From: Chloroflexota bacterium
GTDB lineage: Bacteria > Chloroflexota > Anaerolineae > Anaerolineales > UBA11579
DNA: 62,998 nt
Assembly: GCA_023485685.1 (NCBI GenBank)
Contig: JAMCZK010000046.1
Coordinates: 1 to 62,998, forward strand
Direction of reading: 5' to 3'
The stretch's first letter is position 1. Each line of letters begins with the position of its first letter. Positions 36,202-44,433 of the stretch are shown here, piece after piece. Both the position numbers and the translations under genes were made by a program. A model generated the notes under the pieces. That model was not told the DNA's origin and did no database searches. It saw only the letters and a list, made by a program, of their open reading frames with translations.

Positions 36202-37044
36202 CTAATTTGCTAACGCAAAAATGCCGAGGCTGCGGGGGCCGATGAGACTGGCGAAGGGGGCGTTGATGATCTGCTCGCTGATGGGGATTCCCGGGCGTTC
36301 TTCATTCAGGCGCTCGCGCAGGCCGCGGGTTTCCTGTTCGAAGCTGGGCGCCCCTTGCATGACGGCGATATGCTCCAAGTGAAAGAATTCCGAGAGGAAT
36401 TCGACCAGGATATCCACCAAGTGGCGGGCGTTGCGGGCCTTTTGTGTGGGCACCAACTCTCCATTATCGAGAGTGAAGACCTGCAATATATCCAGGTATT
36501 CGCCCACTATGGCTTGCGAGGGATTCACATGGCCCGCGCGCTGCAAATAGGTCAGGCCAGGAATGCAGAGCATGCCATAAATCTTAGGGATCAGGCCGCG
36601 GGCGTAGAGGTCCAGCTCGGGCAGCGGCATGCCGCCTTCGGCGGCAGCAGCTGCTGCTTGCACGATGAGGCCCAGCCCCAGCGAAACCGTGTGGCTGTCG
36701 ATCACGCGGACAGGAACTGTGCCATGTAGCACCTGAGCGGCCTCTTGCGCCCGTTCGGCGGCAGGGCTGAATTTGGAAGAGTGCAAAATAGCCAGTACGC
36801 CATCGTATTTTGCGCCGACAGAGCGGAAGAGGTCTTCGAATTCCGCCTGGCTGGGAGTCGCCAGGGCAGGCGCTTCGGCGCCCTTGAGCGACACGGGGAA
36901 ATCGGCAGCCTTCAATCGCTCCACCGATGACTGACCGTCCTGCCAAGCGGCAGGCAACAGTAGGACCTGGCCGCGCCCTTTGAAGACGGGATTCGGGAAC
37001 AGCGCGGTACTATCGCTGACGATGCAAATGGAGGGCATAGTCAT
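36202..37044 (-). CDS. DegV family protein, fatty-acid-binding FakB-like
   Basis: About 280 residues from ATG 37044 (ATG 37038 also possible); the reading frame upstream of it is an implausible arginine-rich head. DegV/FakB proteins hold a fatty acid for phosphorylation by FakA. Visible: ICIVSDSTA at the N-terminus, ILHSSKFSPAAERAQEAA, VIDSHTVSLGLGLIVQAA and YLQRAGHV. It starts 20 nt after the fakA stop, which supports a functional pair. Fatty-acid identity cannot be inferred. Confidence 0.88.
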   Translation of the reverse strand: MTMPSICIVSDSTALFPNPVFKGRGQVLLLPAAWQDGQSSVERLKAADFPVSLKGAEAPALATPSQAEFEDLFRSVGAKYDGVLAILHSSKFSPAAERAQEAAQVLHGTVPVRVIDSHTVSLGLGLIVQAAAAAAEGGMPLPELDLYARGLIPKIYGMLCIPGLTYLQRAGHVNPSQAIVGEYLDILQVFTLDNGELVPTQKARNARHLVDILVEFLSEFFHLEHIAVMQGAPSFEQETRGLRERLNEERPGIPISEQIINAPFASLIGPRSLGIFALAN

Positions 37045-37064
37045 TCGATCAGACCAAATTTTTC

Positions 37065-38747
37065 TTATTCGACAGCAATGATGAACGGGTAATGAGGTTG
37101 ACCGCCTTCGTGAACTTCCACCTCTAGTTTTGGATAGGCTTTGCGAACCGAGTCGGCGATAGCAGAGGCTTGTTCCATGTGCAGGTCTTCGCCGAAGTAT
37201 AGAGTGATGATCTCGTAATCGCCGGCATTCATTTCTTTCAGCAACTTCAGGCAAGCCTTCTCTACATCGTCAGCCGCAATGACCAGCGTGTCGTTGTGCA
37301 GGCCAATGGTCTGACCTACTTTTACTTTGACGCCATCGATTTCCACATCCCGGGTGGCGGTAGTGATCTCGCCGGTCTGCACTTGGGCCAGCGCTTCTTT
37401 CATGTCTTCGGCTACCGCGTCCAGGTCCCCAGATGGTTTAAGGCGCAGCATGGCAGCTAGTCCTTGGGGGATGCTGGTGCTGGGAATGACGACGGTTTTC
37501 TTGACCGTGAGTTCGGCCGCTGAGTTGGCGGCCATGAGGATGTTTTTGTTGTTTGGCAAGATGATGATCTTATCGGTGGGTAAATTTTCAAAAGCGGACA
37601 AGAGGTCGGCGGTGCTGGGGTTCATCGTCTGGCCGCCTTCGACGACCGCGGCAGCGCCTAATTCGGCAAAGTGGCGAGCGATCCCCGATCCTGAGGCGAC
37701 ACTGATCACGGCAATCTCGCCCGGTCCCACCGCGGCCAGTTTTAACGGCTGCCCGCCCGCTTTGCTCCTGATCTCATCCATCTGGGACATCAGGTTTTCC
37801 ATTTTTACGTTCGTCCAGGTGCCAAGGGTCTCGATGTAATCCAGGGGCTCATTGCGTTTGTCGGCCGGAACGTGGATGTGCATGCGATACATATCCTGGC
37901 CTTCGCCGACCTGGATGGAAGTGCCTATCTTTTCCAGGTCGCTATAAAAACGGGGCAGATCTAAATCCTTATGAGGATGAAAATCCACCACGACTTCATA
38001 GTCCTGACCTTCCTCGACGGATTCGAGAGAGGATTCCAGGTTCATGGCGGTGATGTGTTGCGCGGCGGTTTCTGCGGTATGCAATTGTTGACCTTCGACC
38101 CAGCGCAGCATCCCTTCCATCAACAAACAGAGGCCCTTGCCTCCAGAATCAACCACCCCTGCCTGCCTAAGTATAGGTAACAGCTCAGGAGTGCGTTGCA
38201 CGGAATCTTTTGAAGCTTGCCATACGCGCCTGAGCAGTCGAATGGGATCGGCGCCTTCGTCGGCTGCGGATTCAGCGGCTGCCGCCATGTCTTTAGCCAC
38301 TGTGAGGATGGTGCCTTCCACCGGGCGCACCACACCTTTGTAGGCCGTATCACGCGCGGCGATGAAGGCTTGCGCCAGGTCGTGCGAGTTCAGTGATTCC
38401 TTGTCATCCACCGAGCGGGCGAAGCCGCGCCAGAGCTGGGAAAGGATGACGCCGGAATTACCGCGCGCGCCCATCAGGGCGCCCTGCGCCAGGGCCGCCA
38501 ACATCTCGCCGGCCTTGTTCTCAGGCACCTTCCTGGTCTCATCCATGGCGGATTTCATGGTGAGCACCATGTTGGTGCCCGTGTCGCCGTCGGGAACCGG
38601 GAAGACGTTCAGCGCGTTGACCGTTTGTTTGTTGGCTTCCAGCCAGGCGTAAGCGGCTTCCGCCAAATTTTTGACAGCCTTTCCGTTCACCGGATATTGC
38701 TGCAAGACGGTGACACGTAGACGGGCAGGGGGAGAATCTGTTTTCAT
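37065..38747 (-). CDS. fakA: DAK2-domain fatty acid kinase, FakA-like
   Basis: 560 residues, the normal size for FakA. The N-terminal DAK2 kinase domain has NVFPVPDGDTGTNM (Mg-ATP binding aspartates) and GARGNSGVILSQLWRGF. The middle and C-terminal domains (from about residue 215) include VVVDFHPHKDLDLPRF, MHIHVPAD and VASGSGIARHFAELGA. FakA phosphorylates fatty acids held by FakB to give acyl-phosphates for phospholipid synthesis. Upstream and 23 nt away is an Asp23-type domain, a frequent neighbour of this gene. Confidence 0.9.
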   Translation of the reverse strand: MKTDSPPARLRVTVLQQYPVNGKAVKNLAEAAYAWLEANKQTVNALNVFPVPDGDTGTNMVLTMKSAMDETRKVPENKAGEMLAALAQGALMGARGNSGVILSQLWRGFARSVDDKESLNSHDLAQAFIAARDTAYKGVVRPVEGTILTVAKDMAAAAESAADEGADPIRLLRRVWQASKDSVQRTPELLPILRQAGVVDSGGKGLCLLMEGMLRWVEGQQLHTAETAAQHITAMNLESSLESVEEGQDYEVVVDFHPHKDLDLPRFYSDLEKIGTSIQVGEGQDMYRMHIHVPADKRNEPLDYIETLGTWTNVKMENLMSQMDEIRSKAGGQPLKLAAVGPGEIAVISVASGSGIARHFAELGAAAVVEGGQTMNPSTADLLSAFENLPTDKIIILPNNKNILMAANSAAELTVKKTVVIPSTSIPQGLAAMLRLKPSGDLDAVAEDMKEALAQVQTGEITTATRDVEIDGVKVKVGQTIGLHNDTLVIAADDVEKACLKLLKEMNAGDYEIITLYFGEDLHMEQASAIADSVRKAYPKLEVEVHEGGQPHYPFIIAVE

Positions 38748-38770
38748 TAATTGGCCCGAGGAGTAGATTT

Positions 38771-39835
38771 TTATTCTGTAGGGCTCACCCGCAGACCCTG
38801 CACATGCACGTTGACTTCCTTAATGGGCAGGCCCAGGGCTTTCTCCACGTGGAAGCGCACTGTGCTGGCTACGCTGTCTGCAACGGCCTTGATATTGGTG
38901 CCGTACTCGATGATGACATACAAATCAATGAGGATGGCATCGCTCTCGTAATGAACTTCGATCCCATGTGTCGGATCCTTGACGATGAAATTGGTCAATC
39001 CGTCGAATACAGATTTGGAGGCCAGACCCACTACGCCATATGATTCCACGGCCGCCTGGTAAGCGATGGTGGCGATAGCGCGTGGAGCAATATGGATACT
39101 GCCATGAGGTTCCCTAAGCGGGGCATTATTTGTAGTCACTTGATGATTCCTCGAAGCCGGTGGCCGGGTCTTTAATGAGGCCGAGCGCAAAGCCTGAATG
39201 CCTGCGGCCACACCCTGCGGGTGGTGATACACGGCGCTGGCCGCCACAAAGACCCGGCCACCGGCTTCGAGGGCTGCAGGTAGAGTTTCCGCGTCTACGC
39301 CGCCGTCTATCTCGATGAGGGCCGAGGATTTTCCAGCGACAATCGCCTCGTGGAGTTCGCTGACTTTCGGCATCACCTCGTGAAGGAAGGCCTGGCCCGA
39401 ATAGCCCGGGTTGACAGTCATGACCAAAACCATGTCGGCCAAATTCAATACCGGTTCGATGGCTTCAGCCGGGGTACCCGGATTGATGGCAACGCCTGCT
39501 TTGCAGCCCAGTTCGCGAATGCGCTCCAGGCTGCGGTGGATATTGGGGCTGGCTTCAATATGCACATGAATATGGTCGGCGCCGGCATCGGCAAAAGATT
39601 GCAGCATCGCGTCGGGATTCTCGACCATGAGATGCACATCCAGCGGGAGTTCGGTGATCCGGCGACAGGCTTCCACGACGACCTGACCCATGGTGATAGG
39701 CGGCACGAAATGACCATCCATCACGTCGATATGAATCCAATCGGCGCCGGCTTGCTCGGCTTCGGCAATCTGCTCGCCCAGGCGGGCGAAATCGGCGCTC
39801 AGAATCGATGGAGCGATCAATGGCTGTGAGGCCAT
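38771..39835 (-). CDS. rpe: Ribulose-phosphate 3-epimerase fused in frame to an Asp23/Gls24 domain
   Basis: 354 residues. Residues 1 to about 218 are Rpe: PSILSADF, HIDVMDGHFVP, DVHLMV, VMTVNPGYSGQ and EIDGGV hold the metal and substrate residues. It interconverts ribulose-5-P and xylulose-5-P. Residues from about 240 are an Asp23/DUF322 domain (GSIHIAPRAIATIAYQAAVES...GVVGLASKS). Normally these are separate genes. The linker (LKTRPPASRNHQ) is encoded by one arm of a 25-bp inverted repeat whose other arm encodes LEAGGRVF of Rpe. A GTG at 39139 (residue 233) has its own GAGGA ribosome-binding site 8 nt upstream, so the Asp23 part may also be made separately. Confidence 0.88.
   Translation of the reverse strand: MASQPLIAPSILSADFARLGEQIAEAEQAGADWIHIDVMDGHFVPPITMGQVVVEACRRITELPLDVHLMVENPDAMLQSFADAGADHIHVHIEASPNIHRSLERIRELGCKAGVAINPGTPAEAIEPVLNLADMVLVMTVNPGYSGQAFLHEVMPKVSELHEAIVAGKSSALIEIDGGVDAETLPAALEAGGRVFVAASAVYHHPQGVAAGIQALRSASLKTRPPASRNHQVTTNNAPLREPHGSIHIAPRAIATIAYQAAVESYGVVGLASKSVFDGLTNFIVKDPTHGIEVHYESDAILIDLYVIIEYGTNIKAVADSVASTVRFHVEKALGLPIKEVNVHVQGLRVSPTE
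39149..39272. repeat. Perfect 25-bp inverted repeat spanning the Rpe-Asp23 junction
   Basis: Arms 39149-39173 and 39248-39272 are exact reverse complements separated by 74 nt. The inner arm is canonical Rpe coding sequence; the outer arm encodes the linker. It looks like a fold-back (template-switch) duplication. Confidence 0.9.
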
Positions 39836-39862
39836 TGCGAAATTATAACTGAGGGAGAAAGA

Positions 39863-40906
39863 TCATCGGAGGGGGGGATTAAAAACCAGATACACCCACA
39901 TCCAAAATGGGAGCAAGCCGCCAACCAGCAGCGCGGCCAGCAAGCCCAGGCCAACTGCCACCCAGTCCGTTTCTATCACTTGTTCGATGGCATTTGGTTT
40001 GCCCTGAGGGCCGGTGCGGCGAGCTTTGTCGGCCGGTTTGCTGTAGGCCTCCGCTTCGGCAACTTCCGCGGGAGCGGCGAAAGTGAGCAACACGCGGCCG
40101 AGCTGGTCGGCTGTACGGTAGCGGGCGGAAGGCTCTTTGGAGAGGACCTTGAGCATGATCTCGTTGAGGGCCGGGGGAATTTCTGGATTCAATTCGATGG
40201 GTGGTTCGACATTCTTGTAGCGATGTTCCTTGGCCAAATCGGCGGCGCTCTTCGAAGTGAACGGCAGCTGTCCCGTGAACATCTGGTACATGATGACGCC
40301 CATCGAATACACGTCCGACGCGGGGGAGGGCGCGCTGCCGGCAGCCTGCTCCGGGGCGAAATATTGCGGCGAGCCCCAGACCACTTCGGCTTCTTCATCC
40401 GGATGGATGGAAGCCAGGGCGCGGGCGATGCCGAAGTCGGTAACCTTCAGGCGCTTGTCAGGCGTGACCAGAAAATTATGCGGCTTGATGTCACAGTGGA
40501 CAAGTCCGGCGCGGTGAGCGTAACCGAGTCCTTTACAGGCTTGGATGACCAACGGGATGCCTTCCTGGAGCGAATAGCGGCCCTTTTGCTTGATCAGGGT
40601 ATTGAGGTCAGTGCCGGGCACGTACTCCATGACGATGAAGAGGTGATCCTCATCGAAACCGAAATCGTGCACGGTAACAATATTGCTGTGCGAGAGATTG
40701 GCTGCCGCCTTGGCTTCCTGGCGGAAACGTTCACGGAAGGCCGGGTCGCGAGAGTAATCTTCGCGCAGCACTTTGATGGCCACGTCGCGTTCCAGCATCA
40801 GGTCGCGGCCGCGATAAACGGTGGCCATGCCACCCTTCTCGAGATAGTTCTCGAGCTGGTAGCGCTTGTTAAGCAGCAATTTTTCGCCAGCTTTGGACGG
40901 GGACAT
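39863..40906 (-). CDS. Membrane-anchored Ser/Thr protein kinase (PrkC-like)
   Basis: 347 residues. A eukaryotic-type kinase domain (about 15-275): glycine loop LEKGGMATVYRG, lysine VAIKVL, catalytic loop VHCDIKPHNF, DFGIARAL and WGSPQYFAPEQ. The HRD arginine is replaced by cysteine (HCD), making it a non-RD kinase. A Lys/Arg-rich linker leads to a C-terminal membrane helix (VGLGLLAALLVGGLLPFWMWVYLVF), with almost nothing outside, so no PASTA-like sensor. It phosphorylates unknown proteins. It lies upstream of rpe and is separated by 27 nt. Confidence 0.92.
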   Translation of the reverse strand: MSPSKAGEKLLLNKRYQLENYLEKGGMATVYRGRDLMLERDVAIKVLREDYSRDPAFRERFRQEAKAAANLSHSNIVTVHDFGFDEDHLFIVMEYVPGTDLNTLIKQKGRYSLQEGIPLVIQACKGLGYAHRAGLVHCDIKPHNFLVTPDKRLKVTDFGIARALASIHPDEEAEVVWGSPQYFAPEQAAGSAPSPASDVYSMGVIMYQMFTGQLPFTSKSAADLAKEHRYKNVEPPIELNPEIPPALNEIMLKVLSKEPSARYRTADQLGRVLLTFAAPAEVAEAEAYSKPADKARRTGPQGKPNAIEQVIETDWVAVGLGLLAALLVGGLLPFWMWVYLVFNPPLR

Positions 40907-40940
40907 TGAAGGGATTGTACCGTGAGTAGGTGGTCGGGAA

Positions 40941-40990
40941 TGGTTATTTGTTATTGGTTATTTGAGATTGGAGACTAGAGATTGGAAATT
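40941..40990. repeat. Short intergenic repeat (TTGTTATTGGTTAT / GAGATT type), copy 2
   Basis: Shares the exact 15-nt string with 7017-7031 and the same following GAGATT/GAGACT tract. It directly abuts the multi-hairpin element at 40991. Confidence 0.5.
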
Positions 40991-41133
40991 TAAACCATTG
41001 CGAAGGCGCAAAGCGACCGAAGCAATCCCCGAGCCCGATCTAGGGGATTGCCACGCCGTGGAGGTTGCTTCGTCGGCCTTTGGCCTCCTCGCAACTGCGG
41101 AAAGCAAAGCTTTCCTTGGCTCGCAATGGTTTA
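40991..41133. mobile_element. 143-nt MITE-like multi-hairpin element with 13-bp terminal inverted repeats
   Basis: Ends TAAACCATTGCGA (40991-41003) and TCGCAATGGTTTA (41121-41133) are perfect inverted repeats. Inside are at least three further hairpins: AGCAATCCCC with GGGGATTGC, GTTGCTTCGTCGGCC with GGCCTCCTCGCAAC, and GGAAAGC with GCTTTCC. It contains no ORF. Sequence of the ATTGCGA...GAAGCAATCCCC kind is a common dispersed repeat in bacteria; a partial relative lies at 46806-46846. Confidence 0.75.
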
Positions 41134-41158
41134 ATGTGCTAGGGTATGCTTAAGGACA

Positions 41159-41647
41159 ATGAATTGGGAAGTTCTGCGACGATATTTCACGCGTGGAGTT
41201 TTGCTATCGGCGCTCGGTTTGGGCATTTTATTCACAGGCGCGGCGGCGTTTGCCTTGTTTTGGTATCTGCCGGCTGGCGCCAGCGAAGCACCGCAGGCGG
41301 CTCTTACCTGGATACCAGGTCCGTCGAATACGCCGCAGCCGCCGACCGCGACCCAGGTGCCAACGTCAACAGTCACGCCGACCTTTGCCCCTTTGGAATC
41401 CGGCGAACTAGGAGTCGGCAGCTTTGTGCAAATTGTGGGTACCGAGGGGGCGGGGCTGAATATCCGCAGTGGACCTGGGCTGAACACAGAAGTGCAGTTC
41501 CTGGGCTACGATGCAGAGGTGTTCGAGGTGCGCGATGGACCCGTGGAAGCGGATGGGCTGATTTGGTGGTATTTGGTCACTCCCGTGGACAAGGCCCGGG
41601 CTGGTTGGGCGGCGGCGAACTATCTGTCGGTGGTAGCGAATCCATAA
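41159..41647 (+). CDS. Membrane-anchored SH3b-domain protein
   Basis: 162 residues. An N-terminal membrane helix (VLLSALGLGILFTGAAAFALFW) with a basic cytosolic start, a Pro/Thr-rich linker (about 45-85) and one bacterial SH3 domain (about 90-160) with LNIRSGPGLNTEVQFLGY and WAAANYLSVV. Such proteins sit outside the membrane and often bind the cell wall. Its coding sequence begins 25 nt after the multi-hairpin element. Confidence 0.85.
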   Translation: MNWEVLRRYFTRGVLLSALGLGILFTGAAAFALFWYLPAGASEAPQAALTWIPGPSNTPQPPTATQVPTSTVTPTFAPLESGELGVGSFVQIVGTEGAGLNIRSGPGLNTEVQFLGYDAEVFEVRDGPVEADGLIWWYLVTPVDKARAGWAAANYLSVVANP

Positions 41648-41716
41648 TTAGATGCGCACAAATCGAATTTTGGTTGTTGACTTCACTGTCTCTCACTTTT
41701 AAGAGTTGCTGAACTG

Positions 41717-42835
41717 ATGAGCGATTTACTCCAACACGGCAGGTCGGTGTTGTCAAAACGCGAAAATGAAGTGCTGGATTTGCTGGTACAAGGGATGTCA
41801 AATAAAAAGATTGCCTTACAGGCATGTCTCTCTGAAAAGACTGTGGAGAAGCATATTGCGAATATCTACCGGAAAATTGAAGTCCATAGCCGGACGGAAG
41901 CCGTCTTATGGGTGTTACGGCAAGAAGACACAGATAGGGTTTTCTCCCATAAAATAAGAAGTAGGGATTTTCCCCATAGAAAGGATCATGAGGTGTTGCT
42001 AACATCAGGGAAAAAAGTCATCCAGCAAAGGAGGATCCTGATGAAAAAACTGAATTGGATAATTGGTATAACTGCCGGGATCTTCGTGAGCGTTATCGCC
42101 ATCGGAATGGGGATAACGCGAATACTAACTGAGACTCAATCAATAAGTGCAACAAGTAAAATGGATGATGTCCTTAACTTGATCCTAAATAGTCATTCCA
42201 AGTGGAGCACAGTCAGGGGAGAAGCAGAAATCACTTGGTACGGCCCGATCGGAAGAGACGGAACACAGACTTACATCTATCGGTTTGTTATCGATCAACC
42301 CCTTTCCGCCTATGTGGATGGAACCAACAGGGACGAACCGGGTTTCAATGACAACGAACTATGGATCAGCGACGGAACGAAAACCTATGACTTGGATAAA
42401 GAGAACAAAACTTACACTGAAAATGACTTGCCAAGGTTCGCGAGTGACTTATTGGTGATGCCTCAAGATCTATCCGATGTTCTGTCCGATGTCGTCTACA
42501 ATCACCCGTTCTCTCTGATCATTCCTGCACCTGTAAAAGAATATATCTATCCGGAATGGTTCGCGCAAGGCAATCCAACAACGGCCTATACACTTATAGG
42601 AGAAGAAAACCTTTTAGGGAGAAACACTTGGATTGTGAATTTGAAATCCAAAACTGGCCAAGCCACGGCATGGATTGACCAATCCACGGGTATGATCTTG
42701 AAACACGTCCAAGAAGAAAATGGCCAAAAGTTTGCTGAAGCGACATTCGCCTCGATAGAAATAGATGTGCCAGTTGATGCCAAAGCCTTCACCATTCCCC
42801 CCGAGTATCGACCTACTAGCAGTTTTGATTATTAG
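41717..42835 (+). CDS. LuxR-type HTH fused in frame to a membrane-anchored MucB/RseB-LolA-like sensor domain
   Basis: 372 residues as one frame. Residues about 8-70 are a LuxR/GerE helix-turn-helix (LSKRENEVLDLLVQGMSNKKIA...KTVEKHIANIYRKI). Residues about 110-130 are a membrane helix (WIIGITAGIFVSVIAIGMGI), then an extracytoplasmic domain resembling the MucB/RseB or LolA fold (about 150-372). However, ATG 42041 has a near-perfect AAAGGAGG ribosome-binding site 6 nt upstream, so the sensor part is probably also, or only, translated as its own protein. The segment between (about residues 73-108) is unusual and contains two 17-nt repeats. The G+C is lower than in neighbouring genes. Confidence 0.75.
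   Translation: MSDLLQHGRSVLSKRENEVLDLLVQGMSNKKIALQACLSEKTVEKHIANIYRKIEVHSRTEAVLWVLRQEDTDRVFSHKIRSRDFPHRKDHEVLLTSGKKVIQQRRILMKKLNWIIGITAGIFVSVIAIGMGITRILTETQSISATSKMDDVLNLILNSHSKWSTVRGEAEITWYGPIGRDGTQTYIYRFVIDQPLSAYVDGTNRDEPGFNDNELWISDGTKTYDLDKENKTYTENDLPRFASDLLVMPQDLSDVLSDVVYNHPFSLIIPAPVKEYIYPEWFAQGNPTTAYTLIGEENLLGRNTWIVNLKSKTGQATAWIDQSTGMILKHVQEENGQKFAEATFASIEIDVPVDAKAFTIPPEYRPTSSFDY
41935..41978. promoter_or_regulatory. Two direct repeats of an imperfect palindrome, possible operator
   Basis: TAGGGTTTTCTCCCATA (41935-41951) and TAGGGATTTTCCCCATA (41962-41978) are spaced 27 nt start to start. Each has a GGG...CCC inverted core. They lie between the HTH-coding part and the strong ribosome-binding site at 42027-42034. 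They could be binding sites for the upstream HTH protein; if translated they give a 9-residue repeat. Confidence 0.4.
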
Positions 42836-42860
42836 GGATCAAATAAGTTGAGGAGTTTTC

Positions 42861-43208
42861 GTGAGCGAAATCCAGCCCACCGGCATTACTGCCAATCGTA
42901 AAGAAGCGCGGCTTTACATTGATTGGAGCGACGGGGAGCGGAGCGCATTTCCGTTCGACTTGCTACGTAATGCCTGCCCCTGCGCCCAATGCCGCGGCGG
43001 CCACGAGAACATGCGCCCGGAGCCGGATGCGAACATGTTCGTTATCCCTCTCATGAGCACGACAGCGTGTAAATTAAAGAGCGTTGAAGCGGTGGGGAAC
43101 TATGCGATCAATATCGAATGGGAGGATGGGCATAAATATGGTATCTACGATTGGCATTATTTGAGGGCGCTGCATGAAGAGATAAAGGTGAGGGAAGGAA
43201 ACAAGTAA
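42861..43208 (+). CDS. DUF971 (GBBH-like N-terminal) protein
   Basis: 115 residues, the full length of this small family. A zinc-type cluster CPCAQC lies near residue 39, with the family patterns LYIDWSDG at the start and WEDGHKYGIYDWHYLRAL at the end. The same domain forms the N-terminus of gamma-butyrobetaine hydroxylases; stand-alone versions are often linked to iron-sulfur proteins, but the function is not settled. GTG/ATG context shows a GAGGAG site upstream. Confidence 0.9.
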   Translation: MSEIQPTGITANRKEARLYIDWSDGERSAFPFDLLRNACPCAQCRGGHENMRPEPDANMFVIPLMSTTACKLKSVEAVGNYAINIEWEDGHKYGIYDWHYLRALHEEIKVREGNK

Positions 43209-43245
43209 ACGAGTAGACAAGTAAACAAGGAAAACCCGAGATCAC

Positions 43246-44316
43246 TTAATCGTCTATAAATGAACGGAAAGACAGTTGAAACTGTTTCCAGGCGGGTTCT
43301 TGCTCAGTGAGCAGATGGTTCTTGCTTTCCAGCGGCACAAACCGCGCTTTGGGGATCAAACTGGCCAACAGAACACCTTCATCGAATGGAACGGCTGCAT
43401 CCTGGCGCGAGTGAAAAACGAGTGTGGGGCATTGGACTTGCTCGGCAAGCGAGCGCACGTCCACTCGATGCATCTCCGTTTCCAGACGCACCGCATTTTC
43501 TGGTGAAGCTGAAAGCCGCATTTGTTCCTCCAGGGCGCGAAGCTCTTCGGTGGTCGCCTCTGGGAAGAGTTGCATGGCAAAAACCTGGCGAAATGCGGGA
43601 TTCGCCTGACCCCAACCAACGCGCATCAAGTTCATCAATAGCTTTTCTTCTTCCCTCTGCGTCGGGGTTAAATCCCGGATGAGCCAACCGCGCGCATAAG
43701 CTCCATGGAGGATCAGATGACTTACTCTTTTCGGGTGCCTGGCGGCGTAGGCTACGGCGACTGCCCCGCTATGCGACATAGCGAAGAGCGCGAACCGGTC
43801 GAGCTCGACCGCATCCGCAACAGCTTCCAGGTCACGCACCCAGGCCTCAAAGGAGAAATCGGTCACGTTGCGTTCTGACATGCCCGTGCCGCGTTCGTCG
43901 TAGCGAACCAAGGTTCGATTGCGAATCAGTTCTGCCAGCCAGTGACCCCAAACCGGGCTTTCCCAGTCAAAGTTCATATGTCCCATGTAGGTAGCTGCTT
44001 TGACCAATGGCGGGCCGGACCCTACTACCGCATATGCGATGCGAGTCCCATCAAAGCTGTTCGTGAAATGTAATTGTTGAGGTCTTTGTAACCTTGGGGT
44101 TAGCGATTTTTCTTTTAGGAGGCCAGTTTCTCGCGCTCGGGCGATAGCTTGAGTGCGGGTGCGAACCCCCAATTTACCGTAGATCTGTCGGTTGTACCAC
44201 TTGACCGTGTTCAGACTGAGGAAGAGCCTGTCTGCGATGGCCTGATCGGATAGTCCAAGCGATAGTTGCTTGACGATCTCATTTTCTCGGGGGTTGAGTT
44301 CATCGAGTGAAGCCAT
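43246..44316 (-). CDS. LuxR-type HTH fused to an alpha/beta hydrolase
   Basis: 356 residues. Residues 1-65 are a LuxR HTH (LNPRENEIVKQLSLGLSDQAIADRLFLSLNTVKWYNRQIYGKL). Residues from about 85 are an alpha/beta hydrolase with nucleophile elbow FAMSHSGAVA, acid in FHSRQDAAVPFDEG and a late histidine in SKNHLL. An oxyanion-type segment DERGTGMSER lies before the elbow. It resembles adenylate-cyclase-type and thioesterase-like regulators in which a hydrolase senses a small molecule and controls DNA binding. It is transcribed divergently from osmC, a possible target. Confidence 0.88.
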   Translation of the reverse strand: MASLDELNPRENEIVKQLSLGLSDQAIADRLFLSLNTVKWYNRQIYGKLGVRTRTQAIARARETGLLKEKSLTPRLQRPQQLHFTNSFDGTRIAYAVVGSGPPLVKAATYMGHMNFDWESPVWGHWLAELIRNRTLVRYDERGTGMSERNVTDFSFEAWVRDLEAVADAVELDRFALFAMSHSGAVAVAYAARHPKRVSHLILHGAYARGWLIRDLTPTQREEEKLLMNLMRVGWGQANPAFRQVFAMQLFPEATTEELRALEEQMRLSASPENAVRLETEMHRVDVRSLAEQVQCPTLVFHSRQDAAVPFDEGVLLASLIPKARFVPLESKNHLLTEQEPAWKQFQLSFRSFIDD

Positions 44317-44433
44317 CTTTCACGCATCTTACAGCATCCAGGCGAGTTTTTCCATTCTCGACTTCCATTCTTTCGAATGAGGACATTAGCACTGGTTTCC
44401 CTTATCCTGTCGGGCAAGAAAAGGAGATAAGAA

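Noticed and set aside
41146-41712. 188-codon plus-strand frame overlapping the SH3b gene
   Set aside because: It is a shifted frame with no domain; the overlapping 162-residue frame has a membrane helix and an SH3 domain.
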